Below are positions 43,590-52,721 of a DNA stretch of 64,000 nt, piece by piece. Under the pieces are notes generated by a model that saw nothing but the letters and a program-made list of their open reading frames with translations, searched no databases and was not told the origin of the DNA. Every line of letters starts with the position of its first letter. Positions within the stretch are counted from its first letter, which is position 1. Source of the stretch: Dactylorhiza incarnata (taxonomy: Eukaryota > Streptophyta > Magnoliopsida > Asparagales > Orchidaceae); contig JAWHQI010000005.1 in assembly GCA_033032865.1 (NCBI GenBank), positions 13,850,001-13,914,000 of the forward strand. The letters are read 5' to 3'. Both the position numbers and the translations under genes were made by a program.

Positions 43590-44987
43590 CTAGCTTATAG
43601 GCCTATGAAAAGAAAAGTGCACAGGTAACTGTTCTAATATGCGTGTCGGTAGCGGATACCGATACGGAGATAGAGCAGTTACTCCCCTACCTAAATAAAA
43701 ATACCTGCTCGTCACAGGTAGAGGGAATAGGAAGTAAGAAGAGGAGGAGGCCTGGTCCTCACTCATCCCACCACAAAATAAATCCTTGCCTAGCAAGGTA
43801 TCATCCACAGCAGGACTGCAGGAGGAGAAGGCAACGAATGAGGCTTCCTTAATGGAGGAGGGATCAACCTCCCCGCATAAAAGGACACACTCATCATTGA
43901 CTTGAGCAAAAAGCTCCATGTCCTCCTGAAGTACCTGTGGAGACTCATCCTGCACAGGCTCAAATATAACAGAAGGGGGGTCAAGAAATAAAAGAGAGGA
44001 GGAGCATAAATAAAAGTCAAGCGGGGGAGTGGTCCCGGTCTCACTCCCAGCAGGATCCAAACATAGATCACTGTCAGTATCATATGAGTCGTAACGAGGA
44101 GAACCCAAGAGCTCGGGGTCCTTGGTGGTGAGCCGGATGTCCCCATCCAATAAGAAGGTAAATACCTCCTCCTCGGAAAGAGAATCCTCCTCATCCCACC
44201 ACGGCGCGTCATCGTGTTCAAAGGTATCAAACTCCCCATCAGAGAGAATAAAATCCTCATCCCACTTTGGCGCAACCTCAGGCGCTGAATCAGCCACCAG
44301 AACGACATCATCAGCCGACTCACTAAAGATTGGAGTAGATGAATTTTGCAAGGAATGCGGAGGAACCGGACTGCTCTCATGATCAGAAAGTAAATGAGCA
44401 GTCGCCTCCGCGAAAATATCCACAGACGCCTCCCCGCAGGAAGAACCAGAATCTGCACACCATACTGGTGCATCCATGAGTTCCCAATCCTGTCCCTGTT
44501 GACCATCGAATGAGTGCACATCGTCACTCAAGGGAAGCTCATAAGAGGGGATTGAGGGACCCATGAAAGAGCAGTACGCGGCGAGAGATTCCTCGGTAAT
44601 CTCCAAGGGCAAAGATCGAGCAAGATGTGCAATGTCAGTATAGGGGCCAGGCAACACTCTGGTGGGCCTGTCCGCAGTAGTCTCCCGTAAACGGGGGGAT
44701 GCTGCGTATACGTCCTCAGAGGGGGAAGGATCGCACAGACGAGGGCAATCCTTCAACACATGGCCTATACCTTGACATAACAAACACCTAATACAATGCT
44801 CAGCGTTTAAAGCAGTCATGGCGTCGATGTATCGACGCAAAGTGTCAGAAAGATGACACTCGGCTTCAGAATACATCACAGAAGTATGTGGATAACAGAA
44901 AATAAAGATTCTTTGCAAAATAATACTACACACACAAGATAAATCTGAAAATCCTGCTTTAGAAAAGTTAAAAACTAGAGAAAACAA
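43590..44987 (-). CDS. 465-codon ORF of the young element: unknown protein with CCHC zinc knuckle
   Basis: Intact ORF, the only one in this element. Residues 68-81 form a perfect CCHC knuckle (C68, C71, H76, C81: CLLCQGIGHVLKDC), as in Gag nucleocapsids, but no capsid-like domain is recognisable before it. Residues about 160-400 are very acidic, rich in Asp, Glu, Ser and Pro, with repeated WDE/WWDE and SDGE/SEEE patterns. The C-terminus PTRILEQLPVHFSFHRPIS matches the end of the decayed ORF at 6541-7352. The first Met is at 44987; Met38 (44876) may be the real start, since the preceding part is hydrophobic and untypical. An unusual Gag-like or RNA-binding accessory protein is my inference. 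Confidence 0.75.
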   Translation of the reverse strand: MFSLVFNFSKAGFSDLSCVCSIILQRIFIFCYPHTSVMYSEAECHLSDTLRRYIDAMTALNAEHCIRCLLCQGIGHVLKDCPRLCDPSPSEDVYAASPRLRETTADRPTRVLPGPYTDIAHLARSLPLEITEESLAAYCSFMGPSIPSYELPLSDDVHSFDGQQGQDWELMDAPVWCADSGSSCGEASVDIFAEATAHLLSDHESSPVPPHSLQNSSTPIFSESADDVVLVADSAPEVAPKWDEDFILSDGEFDTFEHDDAPWWDEEDSLSEEEVFTFLLDGDIRLTTKDPELLGSPRYDSYDTDSDLCLDPAGSETGTTPPLDFYLCSSSLLFLDPPSVIFEPVQDESPQVLQEDMELFAQVNDECVLLCGEVDPSSIKEASFVAFSSCSPAVDDTLLGKDLFCGGMSEDQASSSSYFLFPLPVTSRYFYLGRGVTALSPYRYPLPTRILEQLPVHFSFHRPIS

Positions 44988-45115
44988 CAGAGCAAAGAAA
45001 ATTAAGAGGCTAAAATTTTTTTAAAGACAAAAACAAAGTTGAAAAATGGATATACAAGCGAAAAAGAACTACAATCTCTCGTCTACCTCTCAAGAAAAAC
45101 TCACACGACCGTGTT

Positions 45116-45133
45116 CCCCGGCAACGGCGCCAA
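45116..45133 (-). other. Primer-binding site of the young element, tRNA-Asp type
   Basis: Minus strand TGGCGCCGTTGCCGGGGA with the last bases at the edge of gttccccggc; five nt from the 5' LTR start at 45139. Perfect Athila-type site. Confidence 0.92.
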
Positions 45134-45138
45134 AAACT

Positions 45139-46846
45139 TGATGGCGCAAATCTCACACACCGCTATAGGCGGTAGCTCGACTGCGACACGAAACGGCAGT
45201 GTACCGATCGTTCAAGTAATATAAAACGAGGAGTAATCCCCGAGTATCGAATCTCTCAAGGAACACAGTAAGGTGGAGTTAACGTTCGAGGAGGACTTGA
45301 GATTGAAGTCCTAAACGTCGGATGGAATGCGGGGGAGTTGGGTTGGCTTTTGGAAAATAAAATAAAAGCTATCAACTACTCCTATGCAATGCCGCTATGC
45401 AAAGCTTCGTTTGGCGGGATGGAGACTAGGCAGGCCTTGAGCGCGCTGCGTCGCAAGGGCGGATGGACGAGAAGGCAAGCGGAATTGAACAATGCAGGCC
45501 TTGAGCGCGCTGCTTCGTTAGGCGGGATGGAATACGGGCCGCGATGCCACGCTTCGGTAGGCGGATGGGCGAGTTGGCTAGCGGAATGAGGGTCGTAAGC
45601 ACCTCTTCGACAAGCACGCCACTAGCAATTGCTAGTGCGGCACCGGACACGGTGGTGGAGTGGAAAAGGGATGGTGGCGGACCTCATAAACACATAAACC
45701 ACAAAAGCATTTCACAACAATATGAAATATATATAACTAAAAGCAAGTTTAAGTGCTCTTCATCAAAATACACAAGATCTAGCTATTACAACAATCAATA
45801 AGAGAAGAATAAGGCAAGAAATCGACCGAATCCGAAGGCTCGTTGTAGATTCACGGTTGGAATCGCCGGGTTGTCAATCCGCGTCCAAGCTCGGTCCGCA
45901 ACTACGTCCGGGGTAGAGAGAGCTGTCACGACTCTCCAATGGACCCGTCTTCTTCGTGTCACGATCCGGTAGAGGTTGCAAACTTCCTCTTGCTTGATGG
46001 TAATGGCGGCTAAGTCTTCCTTTGGAGCTCTTGGATGAAGGAGGAGGCCGAGAGGAAACTCCGGCTCAAGATTGGCGTGAAGAGCAAGCCCGGAGCACCT
46101 CTATATGGTGGGCGACGGTGGAGGAGCGAGGTCGGACGAACTGGAGCAGAAAACGGCGGAATACGGCGGGAGTTCCGACCTAAATCGCGAGCAGCGGATT
46201 TTATAGGCGCTGGAATTAAACAGTGCGCACGGTCAGTGGCGCACGACCAGTGGTCGTGCGCACTAGAATCCTGTGATCGTGCGCTCTGCCTGGACGGAAC
46301 CTGCAAAGATAGAAATTATAAAATAAAATGTTCGCACGACCAGTGGCGCACGACCGGTGGTCGTGCGCACTATCGTCGGTGGTCGTGCGCAATACAGCAA
46401 ACAGAACTCAGAATTTTAATGATAAGTGCGCACGAGCAGTGGCGCACGACCGGTGGTCGTGCGCACTAGCATCGATGGTCGTGCGCACTGCTCCAAACAG
46501 AACTCATGAAAAAGGCATTAAGTGCGCACGATCAGTGGCGCACGACCAGTGGTCGTGCGCAATAGAGCCAGTGATCGTGCGCAGTGTTCCTGTGCAGAAT
46601 TGCACCGGGAACACCTGCACGACTCCAATTCCAGCATACGACACCGGTCTCGCCACTGAAAATGGAACTTAACAGTACATGAAAACTACTAATGAAGATA
46701 AGCATGAAATCACACCAAAAATGGGCCTAGAGGTGCACCTAGCATGGAATATCAAATATAAACAATAACAGGGCTAAAGTGCGGTGGAATGACTAAATAA
46801 ATGGCCCAGATGAGTCCATAAAAGTGTATATGATCAGGACTCATCA
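45139..46846 (-). mobile_element. 5' LTR of the young element (1708 bp)
   Basis: Nearly identical to 40134-41841, offset by exactly 5005 bp. Differences seen: gagttggc for gagtaggc, ggcggacc for ggcgcacc, two changes near 46167, cgcac for cgtac near 46239, agatag for agacag near 46311. Confidence 0.95.
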
Positions 46847-47052
46847 AGCAGCGAAAGGGAAATCGGTGGAATCGACTACATCCCATCATGCTCCAGTTTA
46901 GCCCTGAGTATACAATCTTGGCCAGCAGGTGGCCATTAAGCAAAGTGATGTGGTGATAGGTATGTGTTAGCTTTTTTTGCTTTCTATACTTTATACCTTG
47001 CGCATTGCTTGTAAAATTTATGTGTATTTGGCTTTGTCCTAATCTTTAACTG

Positions 47053-47407
47053 CCCGGCGAGAGCACTATTTGATACTGAAGCCTCGCATTCCTTTCTCTC
47101 GGAGGCCTTCATACAATGAATTGGAGTGCCTTCGCCTTTAGCAAAGGAAAGGTTGGATGTGGTGCTACCAAATGGGTTCTCAATGCGTGCGGATCAAGTT
47201 TGTGTTGTTAAGGTGCGGATCGGAAGTCAGGACATTGATTTGGAAGCATCGATACTGCCGATCTCAAATTTTGATATAATCTTTAGAATGGACTGGCTGT
47301 CGGAGCAGCAGGCATACATTGATTGCACTTCAAAGGATGTCATACTGGGGCATAATACTGAACGTGAAATGACTCTTGTTGGTTTGGTGGATCAAGCAAG
47401 ATCTTGA
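47053..47407 (+). pseudogene. Tekay-like aspartic protease
   Basis: Starts ARALFDTEASHSFLSEAFIQ; the family active site is DTGAS, so the Gly is Glu here (codon 47078-47080). It is followed by an in-frame stop, then IGVPSPLAKERLDVVLPNG, FDIIFRMDWLSEQQAYIDC and KDVILG, the typical end of chromovirus protease. A frameshift separates it from RT. Confidence 0.85.
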
Positions 47408-47409
47408 TA

Positions 47410-48932
47410 TCTGCGGTCCAAGTAGTCAAAGCAGTTCGGCAGGGCGCAGACATATGCTTCGTGCTAGTGGGGGCTACAAAGCCTCTGCCCTATTTAAGTG
47501 ACATTCCTGTCATATCAGAGTATCCTGATGTGTTTCCCAAAGACCTCCCTGGGGCGCCAACTCAGTGAGATATCGACTTCACGATAGATCTAGTGTCAGG
47601 TGCCAAGCCTATGTCAGGCTCCCCGTACCGAATAGCGCCAAAGGAGATAGCAGAGTTACAGGTTCAGTTGCAGGAGTTGCTAAAGCAAGGCTATATACGC
47701 CCAAGTTCATTCCCTTATGGTGCACCGGTCCTCTTCGTGAAGAAGAAGGACGGAATCCTACGTTTGTGTATTGACTACCGTGAACTAAACAAGTTAAAGT
47801 AAAAGAACAAGTATCTGATTCCACGAATCGATGACCTGTTCGATCAGTTGGTCGGATCAACTGTGTATTCGAAATTGGATTTGAAATATGGGTATTACCA
47901 GTTGCGGATTCAGGAATGTGATATTCCCAAGACGGTGTTTAGTACCCGTTATGGGCACTATGAGTTCACTGTGATGTCGTTTGGCTTGATGAATGCGCCA
48001 TCGGTATTCATGGATCTGATGAACAGAACTTTTATAGAGTGCCTTGACCGATTGGTGATCATTTTTATTGACAATATACTAGTGTACTCGCAATCTAAAG
48101 AAGAGCATGTGATTCATTTGCGCGTAGTTATGGAAACCCGGCGAAAGAGTCAGTTGTATGCAAAATTCTCTAAGTGTGAATTTTTGCTAGCCTCGGTGGC
48201 GTTCCTTGGTCATGTAGTTAGTGGAGAAGGTGTTGCAGTAGATCCGATAAAGTTAAAGGCAATCCCGGAGTGGCCTGTTTTGGCAACAGTAGCGGAAGTT
48301 AGGAGTTTTCTTAGACTTGTCGGCTACTCTCGGCGCTTCGTGGAGAACTTTTCGCGGATCGATCTTCCTCTCACAACTTTGACAAGGAAGGATCAGAAGT
48401 TCGTATGGTCACCAGCGTGTGCATGAGCTTTTGAGGATTTAAAGAGTCCTTTAACCATGACACCAATCCTGTGTTTGTAATGTGGTACGGAAGGCTACAA
48501 AATCTACAGTGATGTGTCAGGAAGCAGCTTAGGCAGCGTTCTGCTTCAGAATGGTTCGGTGATTGCCTGTGGCTCGTGCCAGTTGAAAGTGCATGAGAGG
48601 AACTATCTGGTCCATGACTTGGAGTTGGCGGTCGTGATATTCGCACTGAAATTATGGTGGCATTACTTATATGGTGTGAAGGTTGATATCTTTATTGACC
48701 ACAAGAGCCTGAAGTATCTGTTAAATCAGAAGGAGCTAAATATGCGACAACGAAGGTGAATGGAGTTCCTGGGGGACTATAATTTCGAAATTCACTATAC
48801 GCTCGGGAAGGGAAATTTTGTCGCAGATGATTTGAGCCGGAGGACTTCTACACAAGCCAGCTGGATTCAAATACATGATCCACGTCTGATCAGCGACTTG
48901 GAAGCCTTAGAGATCTCCTATGTGGATAGAAT
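47410..48932 (+). pseudogene. Tekay-like reverse transcriptase and RNase H
   Basis: Frame mostly constant from 47593 with stops near 47800, 48424, 48478 and 48757. [60 protein letters not shown] and [11 protein letters not shown]; the catalytic FIDD is FIDN. RNase [60 protein letters not shown] and NFVADDLSRR. It ends at the start of the spacer to integrase, where SIRE element 2 is inserted at 48933. Confidence 0.88.
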
Positions 48933-50107
48933 TGTTGGAACATGGTTTTACGCATCCCTTTTATTTGAGAATAACAAATACTGCTTGTATTTGATCGTGG
49001 TTGCCATTGTGTTTTTAGCATACAGGCTTAAACATATATGACACTAGGATGCTACATTATTGGTCTGGACCTGCCCACAAGCTGAAAAGTGGAATGATTT
49101 TTAACGCCAGGCATTAGGACTTAACGTCGGCGTTGACTCCCATTCCCACCACAAATTTTGCAAGGAGTGAAGATGTCGTGATTGAAGGAACACTTTAGGA
49201 ATAATCTGACCTAACGCCAGCGTTAGCCTCAATGCCAGTGTTAGGGTTGCCTAAAATGAATGTTTCATAAAGTGCAGTATCTCCTTCCTGTTTTGAAGAT
49301 CTGAGTCATCAAAACATTTCTATACTGGGTCAATGCCAGACATTAGCCTTAACACCGGTGTTAGCTTCCAGTCCTATAAATGGGTGGATTTCATCTTCTT
49401 CAAAAATTGATCATATAGAGCTCTATTCCAGCACTTCTGAAACTCTGCAAGGGCCGTATTTTTCCAGACCACCATCTCCCACACAAATTCAAGAGAAGAA
49501 TTCAAGGAGGATCAGATCAACGCTTTCACAACGCGAAGAATGCACGCTTCGACTTCGACGATATTCAGCAAGCCTTCGCCATCTCCAGAATTCTTCTTAG
49601 GGAGTTTTTATTTGTGTTTTTTGTATTTTTGTTTGTAACTCTTTTATTATAATCGTGGAGTAAATTCGCCTCATGTTGGCGACTAGGTCTGGGTAGGACA
49701 TAGGGAGGAATTCGCCTCATGTTGGCGGCTAGGTCTAGGGAGTAGATCTAGGGGGAGCTCGAGGCCTTTCTGGGGATAGAAAGCTAGAGCGGCTTGAGGC
49801 CGTATTTGGGGAGAGATAGGCTAATGTCAACCGGTTCTTAGTGAGAAGAGTCGATATAGAAAACAAAACGAGTATTTCATATTTTGCCTTGGATTTCTAG
49901 CGTCATAGAAATCAGATTTTGTAACCAAATTTAATTAATGATAATCATGACTTTTTCTATTTAATAAAATTGATTTACTACTCTTTGTTTTTATTCACTC
50001 ATATATTCAAATAAAATATCAAAAGTTTTCTATAAAAACTTAAAGTTCTCTAAAACCCGTATTCGCCACCCCCCCCCCCCCCTCTATGGGCATCTCAAGA
50101 TCCAACA
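48933..50107 (+). mobile_element. 5' LTR of SIRE element 2 (1175 bp)
   Basis: TGTTGGAACATGG...GATCCAACA. U3 palindromes of the type taacgccagcgttag (49099-49365) precede the TATA box tataaa (49375-49380). C14 at 50069-50082. Confidence 0.9.
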
Positions 50108-50109
50108 AG

Positions 50110-50121
50110 TGGTATCAGAGC
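50110..50121 (+). other. Primer-binding site, tRNA-iMet
   Basis: TGGTATCAGAGC, perfect, two nt after the LTR. Confidence 0.93.
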
Positions 50122-50157
50122 TAGGTTATTCCAATACGTTCTAACAACTAGGAATAA

Positions 50158-50561
50158 TGGTGCTCCGTGATCTCGCTTTCCATGAGGGGCAAGGAATAAG
50201 TAGACCTCCACTTTTCACCGGGACCGACTATAACTATTGGAGAACGTGAATGCATTACTTTCTAATTAATTTAGATCTAGACGTCTGGGCTAGTGTCGAA
50301 ACACCATATACCACTCCTACTTATGTTGTTGGAGAGGTAACCATTGAAAAGCCTAGAGATAGATGGGTTGATGGGGATAAAAATAAATGTAAAAATAATG
50401 CTAAAGCTATGAATGTTTTATTTTGCGCATTAGATAGGACTGAATTTAATAGAGTTTGTGCTTGTTAAATTGCTTATGACATTTGGAATTTACTAGAAAT
50501 AACTCATGAAGGTATCTCTTAAGTTAAAGACTCAAAGCTCTTTCAACTCGAATCGGACCTA
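50158..50561 (+). pseudogene. gag: SIRE element 2 gag, N-terminal part
   Basis: From ATG at 50158: MVLRDLAFHEGQGISRPPLF and GTDYNYWRT, then a stop, then MHYFLINLDLDVWASVE, KAMNVLFCALDRTEFNR, further stops, ITHEGIS and KDSKLFQLESDL. It aligns with 22611-23030 of SIRE element 1 and shows that the latter lost a few bases near 22665. Truncated at 50561. Confidence 0.85.
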
Positions 50562-50735
50562 AAATTTTGTTTATCATAGTTTATTAAATCTAAATTTTAG
50601 GTAATCTTGTTTTAAGAATGATTTTATGATTTGAGCTTGATTAGAGAATTTTTGTTAGCATGACTTCTCTCTTTATTTTTAATTGGATTCATTTTATAGT
50701 AAATTTGCTAAACCTCTTTAGATTTCTATTATATT
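50562..50735 (+). mobile_element. Fragment of Athila-type 3' spacer
   Basis: gattagagaattttt, gcatgacttctctc, gtaaatttgctaaacctctttagatttctattat parallels 7865-7965 of the plus-strand Athila-related fragment. It is sandwiched between SIRE element 2 and a minus-strand SIRE-like LTR. Confidence 0.65.
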
Positions 50736-52320
50736 TGTTGGATCTGCAGGCGCCCTTAGAGGGGGGTGAATAAGGGTTTTAAACTTTTTATGATTATTAA
50801 AGAAAATTATTCTCTGTTGCTACCGCCAGCGATAGTGTTACCGCTCGGCGTTAGTGACAGAGAAAATACGTTTAGGTTAAACCAATGAAAATCAGAGAGC
50901 ACGAATCAGAGATGAAGAAACAAACATATTTTCATTAATATTAAATTGAAATAGTTATGATTACAAAAACTTTTCCCAATGACGCATGGAAAATGGCGAC
51001 CAATGAAAACTCTTTTGGTTTTCTATACCGACTTGTATCCCCACGAACCGATTGGCTTTAGCCGATCTCTCCCCAGATACGGCCTCAAGCTGCTCTAGCC
51101 AATCTATCACCAGAAAGGCCTCGAGCACCACCTAGATCTACTCCCTAGACCTAGTCGCCAACACGAGGCGAATTCCTCCATAAGTCCTACCTAGACCTAG
51201 TCGCCAACACGAGGAGAATTTCCCCAAGTCCCCGCAAGGCCCTAGTCGCCGTGTGGTGAATTCCTTTACCGAACAAAAGATATAAAGGTTACAATTAGAA
51301 ATTAAACAAAACAAAAAACTAGAAACTCCCTCAAAAGAAGAACTTGATGTTGATGTAGATGCGATCGGATTTGGTCTTCAAGTTCTTTGAGTTCACGAAC
51401 ATTGTCGGAGTTCTTTGGGCTTCTTGGAGAAGGCTCGCACGAGTGCTCTGAATATATGGCTTCAATTTGTTCTGTAACAGCAAGCAACAACGGAGGAAGC
51501 GCACGTCTTTAAATAGAGTCAGCCACTACCGCCTGCGGGAGTACTATCGCCCCGTGGTAGCCACATTAGGCAATGATCAAGCACACGGATCGCGGCATCT
51601 TAGGCAACTTTTGAGCTCCAAACTTTGAGCTCTGACTAGCGCGGCGCGGTAACGCTAACGCTCCGCGATAGCGAGATATCCTTCCTTCAGCCAATATCTC
51701 CTTCCATATTTGCTCCTCAATCACATGCAGATGGGAGGATTCCAAAAGCTACCACTGGGCGTTAGCCTTAACTCGCCGCGATAGTACTTGCCAAAATAGC
51801 ATCCCGTTGACATTCCTTTTTCTCCAATATTTCCTTCCCGTCAATTGTTTCCATTTATGCTAGCGCCAGCGGTAATGCTAACGCTCCGCGATAGAGCGTG
51901 CAATTCTTGTCCTCGAATGCATCTTCGTCGAACGCTGCTTTCATTTCGTCAAACTCAATTTCGTCGAACGCCAGTTCGTCGAACGACATCTATTTTTGCC
52001 GAACAACATTTCGTCGATCGCTAGCGCCAGCGGTAGTGCTAACGCTCCGCGGTAGAGCACATCTCTTTTCGTCGAACGCATCTTCATCGAACGGCCTCTA
52101 TTTTTGTCGAACACCATTTTATCGATTTGCTAGCGCAACCAGTAGTGTTAATGCTCCGCGATAGAGCGTGCATTTCATCGAACGCCGCGGTAGAGCATGC
52201 ATTTTGTCGAGCTCCGCAGTAGAGCATGCATTTCGTCGGACGCAATTTCGTCGAACGCATCTTATTTCGTCGAACCTCTAGCGCCAGCGGTAGTGTTACC
52301 GCGCCGCGGTATCAACAGAC
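50736..52320 (-). mobile_element. SIRE-like LTR, minus strand, U3 start missing or altered
   Basis: The plus strand starts tgttggatctgcaggcgcccttagaggggggtgaataagg, the complement of the SIRE LTR end. U5/R phrases (ctagtcgccaacacgaggcgaattcc) match SIRE LTRs. TATA sense TATTTAAA at 51508-51515. U3 is rich in gctagcgccagcggta and ttcgtcgaacgc motifs (51640-52310). The expected TGTTGGA start and polypurine tract are not found at the right end, so the boundary there is approximate. Confidence 0.75.
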
Positions 52321-52339
52321 AATCATCCTGATGTGGCTT

Positions 52340-52648
52340 CAATGTGTAACAGTCCTGGCCCAAGCCCATCCGGGTCACTGGCAACCCCAGGAGCTGCTGG
52401 CACCGACGGCCCAGGCCCATTCTTGGATGGCCTAAGCAAGCCCATCCGGGTCACTGGCCCCGCCTTAGGACACTGTACCGCCGGTTCAGCCTGACCACAA
52501 CTGGTCAACAATAAGCCTGCAGGCCGTACACCCCAACGCCTCTCTGGCCTGTTTCTCAGCACAGTGCGTTGTTGGTGGCGGGATTCGAACCCACGCCACC
52601 CTTGATGAGAAACCTTCAACAGTTCTCATCACCAACTGAGCATATTTA
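52340..52648 (-). mobile_element. tRNA-derived SINE, minus strand
   Basis: Minus strand shows a box A-like TGCTCAGTTGG (52642-52632) and, at tRNA-like spacing, a perfect box B GGTTCGAATCC (52591-52581) with flanking GGCGTGG/CCCGCCACC, the T-arm. The body includes a 22-nt direct repeat (caagcccatccgggtcactggc at 52361 and 52437). The tRNA acceptor stem is not restored, so this is not a tRNA gene. Exact ends and TSD are not clear. Confidence 0.7.
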
Positions 52649-52721
52649 TAGAGAAGAGATATATTAGGTAATCAGAAGATAATGGAAAAAGAAATAGAGT
52701 ATATCAAAATTGTTCAACATA

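Larger units (their letters stand above)
40134..46846 (-). mobile_element. Young pol-less Athila-like LTR retrotransposon (6713 bp), complete with TSD
   Basis: Two LTRs of equal length (1708 bp) differing at about 6 positions by eye, a perfect 5-bp TSD, a perfect tRNA-Asp primer site and a clean polypurine tract. The internal 3.3 kb has a single long ORF (43590-44987) with a zinc knuckle and no protease, RT, RNase H or integrase, so movement must have used proteins from another element. The 3' UTR shares blocks with the Athila element at 54956-64000, for example cttggggcaagttctag and ccataggcttgccc. It is inserted in the Tekay-like gag. Confidence 0.95.
37030..48932 (+). mobile_element. Ty3/gypsy Tekay/Del-like chromovirus element, interrupted and 3'-truncated
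   Basis: 5' LTR 37030-38889, iMet-like primer site, gag (39347-40133), insertion of the young element (40134-46846), protease (47053-47407), RT and RNase H (47410-48932). Cut by SIRE element 2 before the integrase, so integrase, chromodomain and 3' LTR are absent. Domain order and motifs (LFDTx[26 protein letters not shown]) are those of Tekay-type chromoviruses. Many in-frame stops. Confidence 0.85.
48933..50561 (+). mobile_element. SIRE/Maximus element 2: 5' LTR, primer site and start of gag
   Basis: LTR 48933-50107, primer site 50110-50121 and 5' gag to 50561, where the sequence switches to an Athila-type spacer. LTR ends and primer site match SIRE element 1. Most of the element is missing. 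Confidence 0.88.

Noticed and set aside
43790..44527. 245-codon minus-strand ORF overlapping the 465-codon ORF
   Set aside because: Alternative frame of the 465-codon ORF; lacks the conserved C-terminus and zinc knuckle.
52340..52648. Cassandra-type TRIM with 5S rRNA promoter, or a real tRNA gene
   Set aside because: No 5S sequence, and the acceptor stem does not pair; only box A and box B are tRNA-like, so SINE is the better call.
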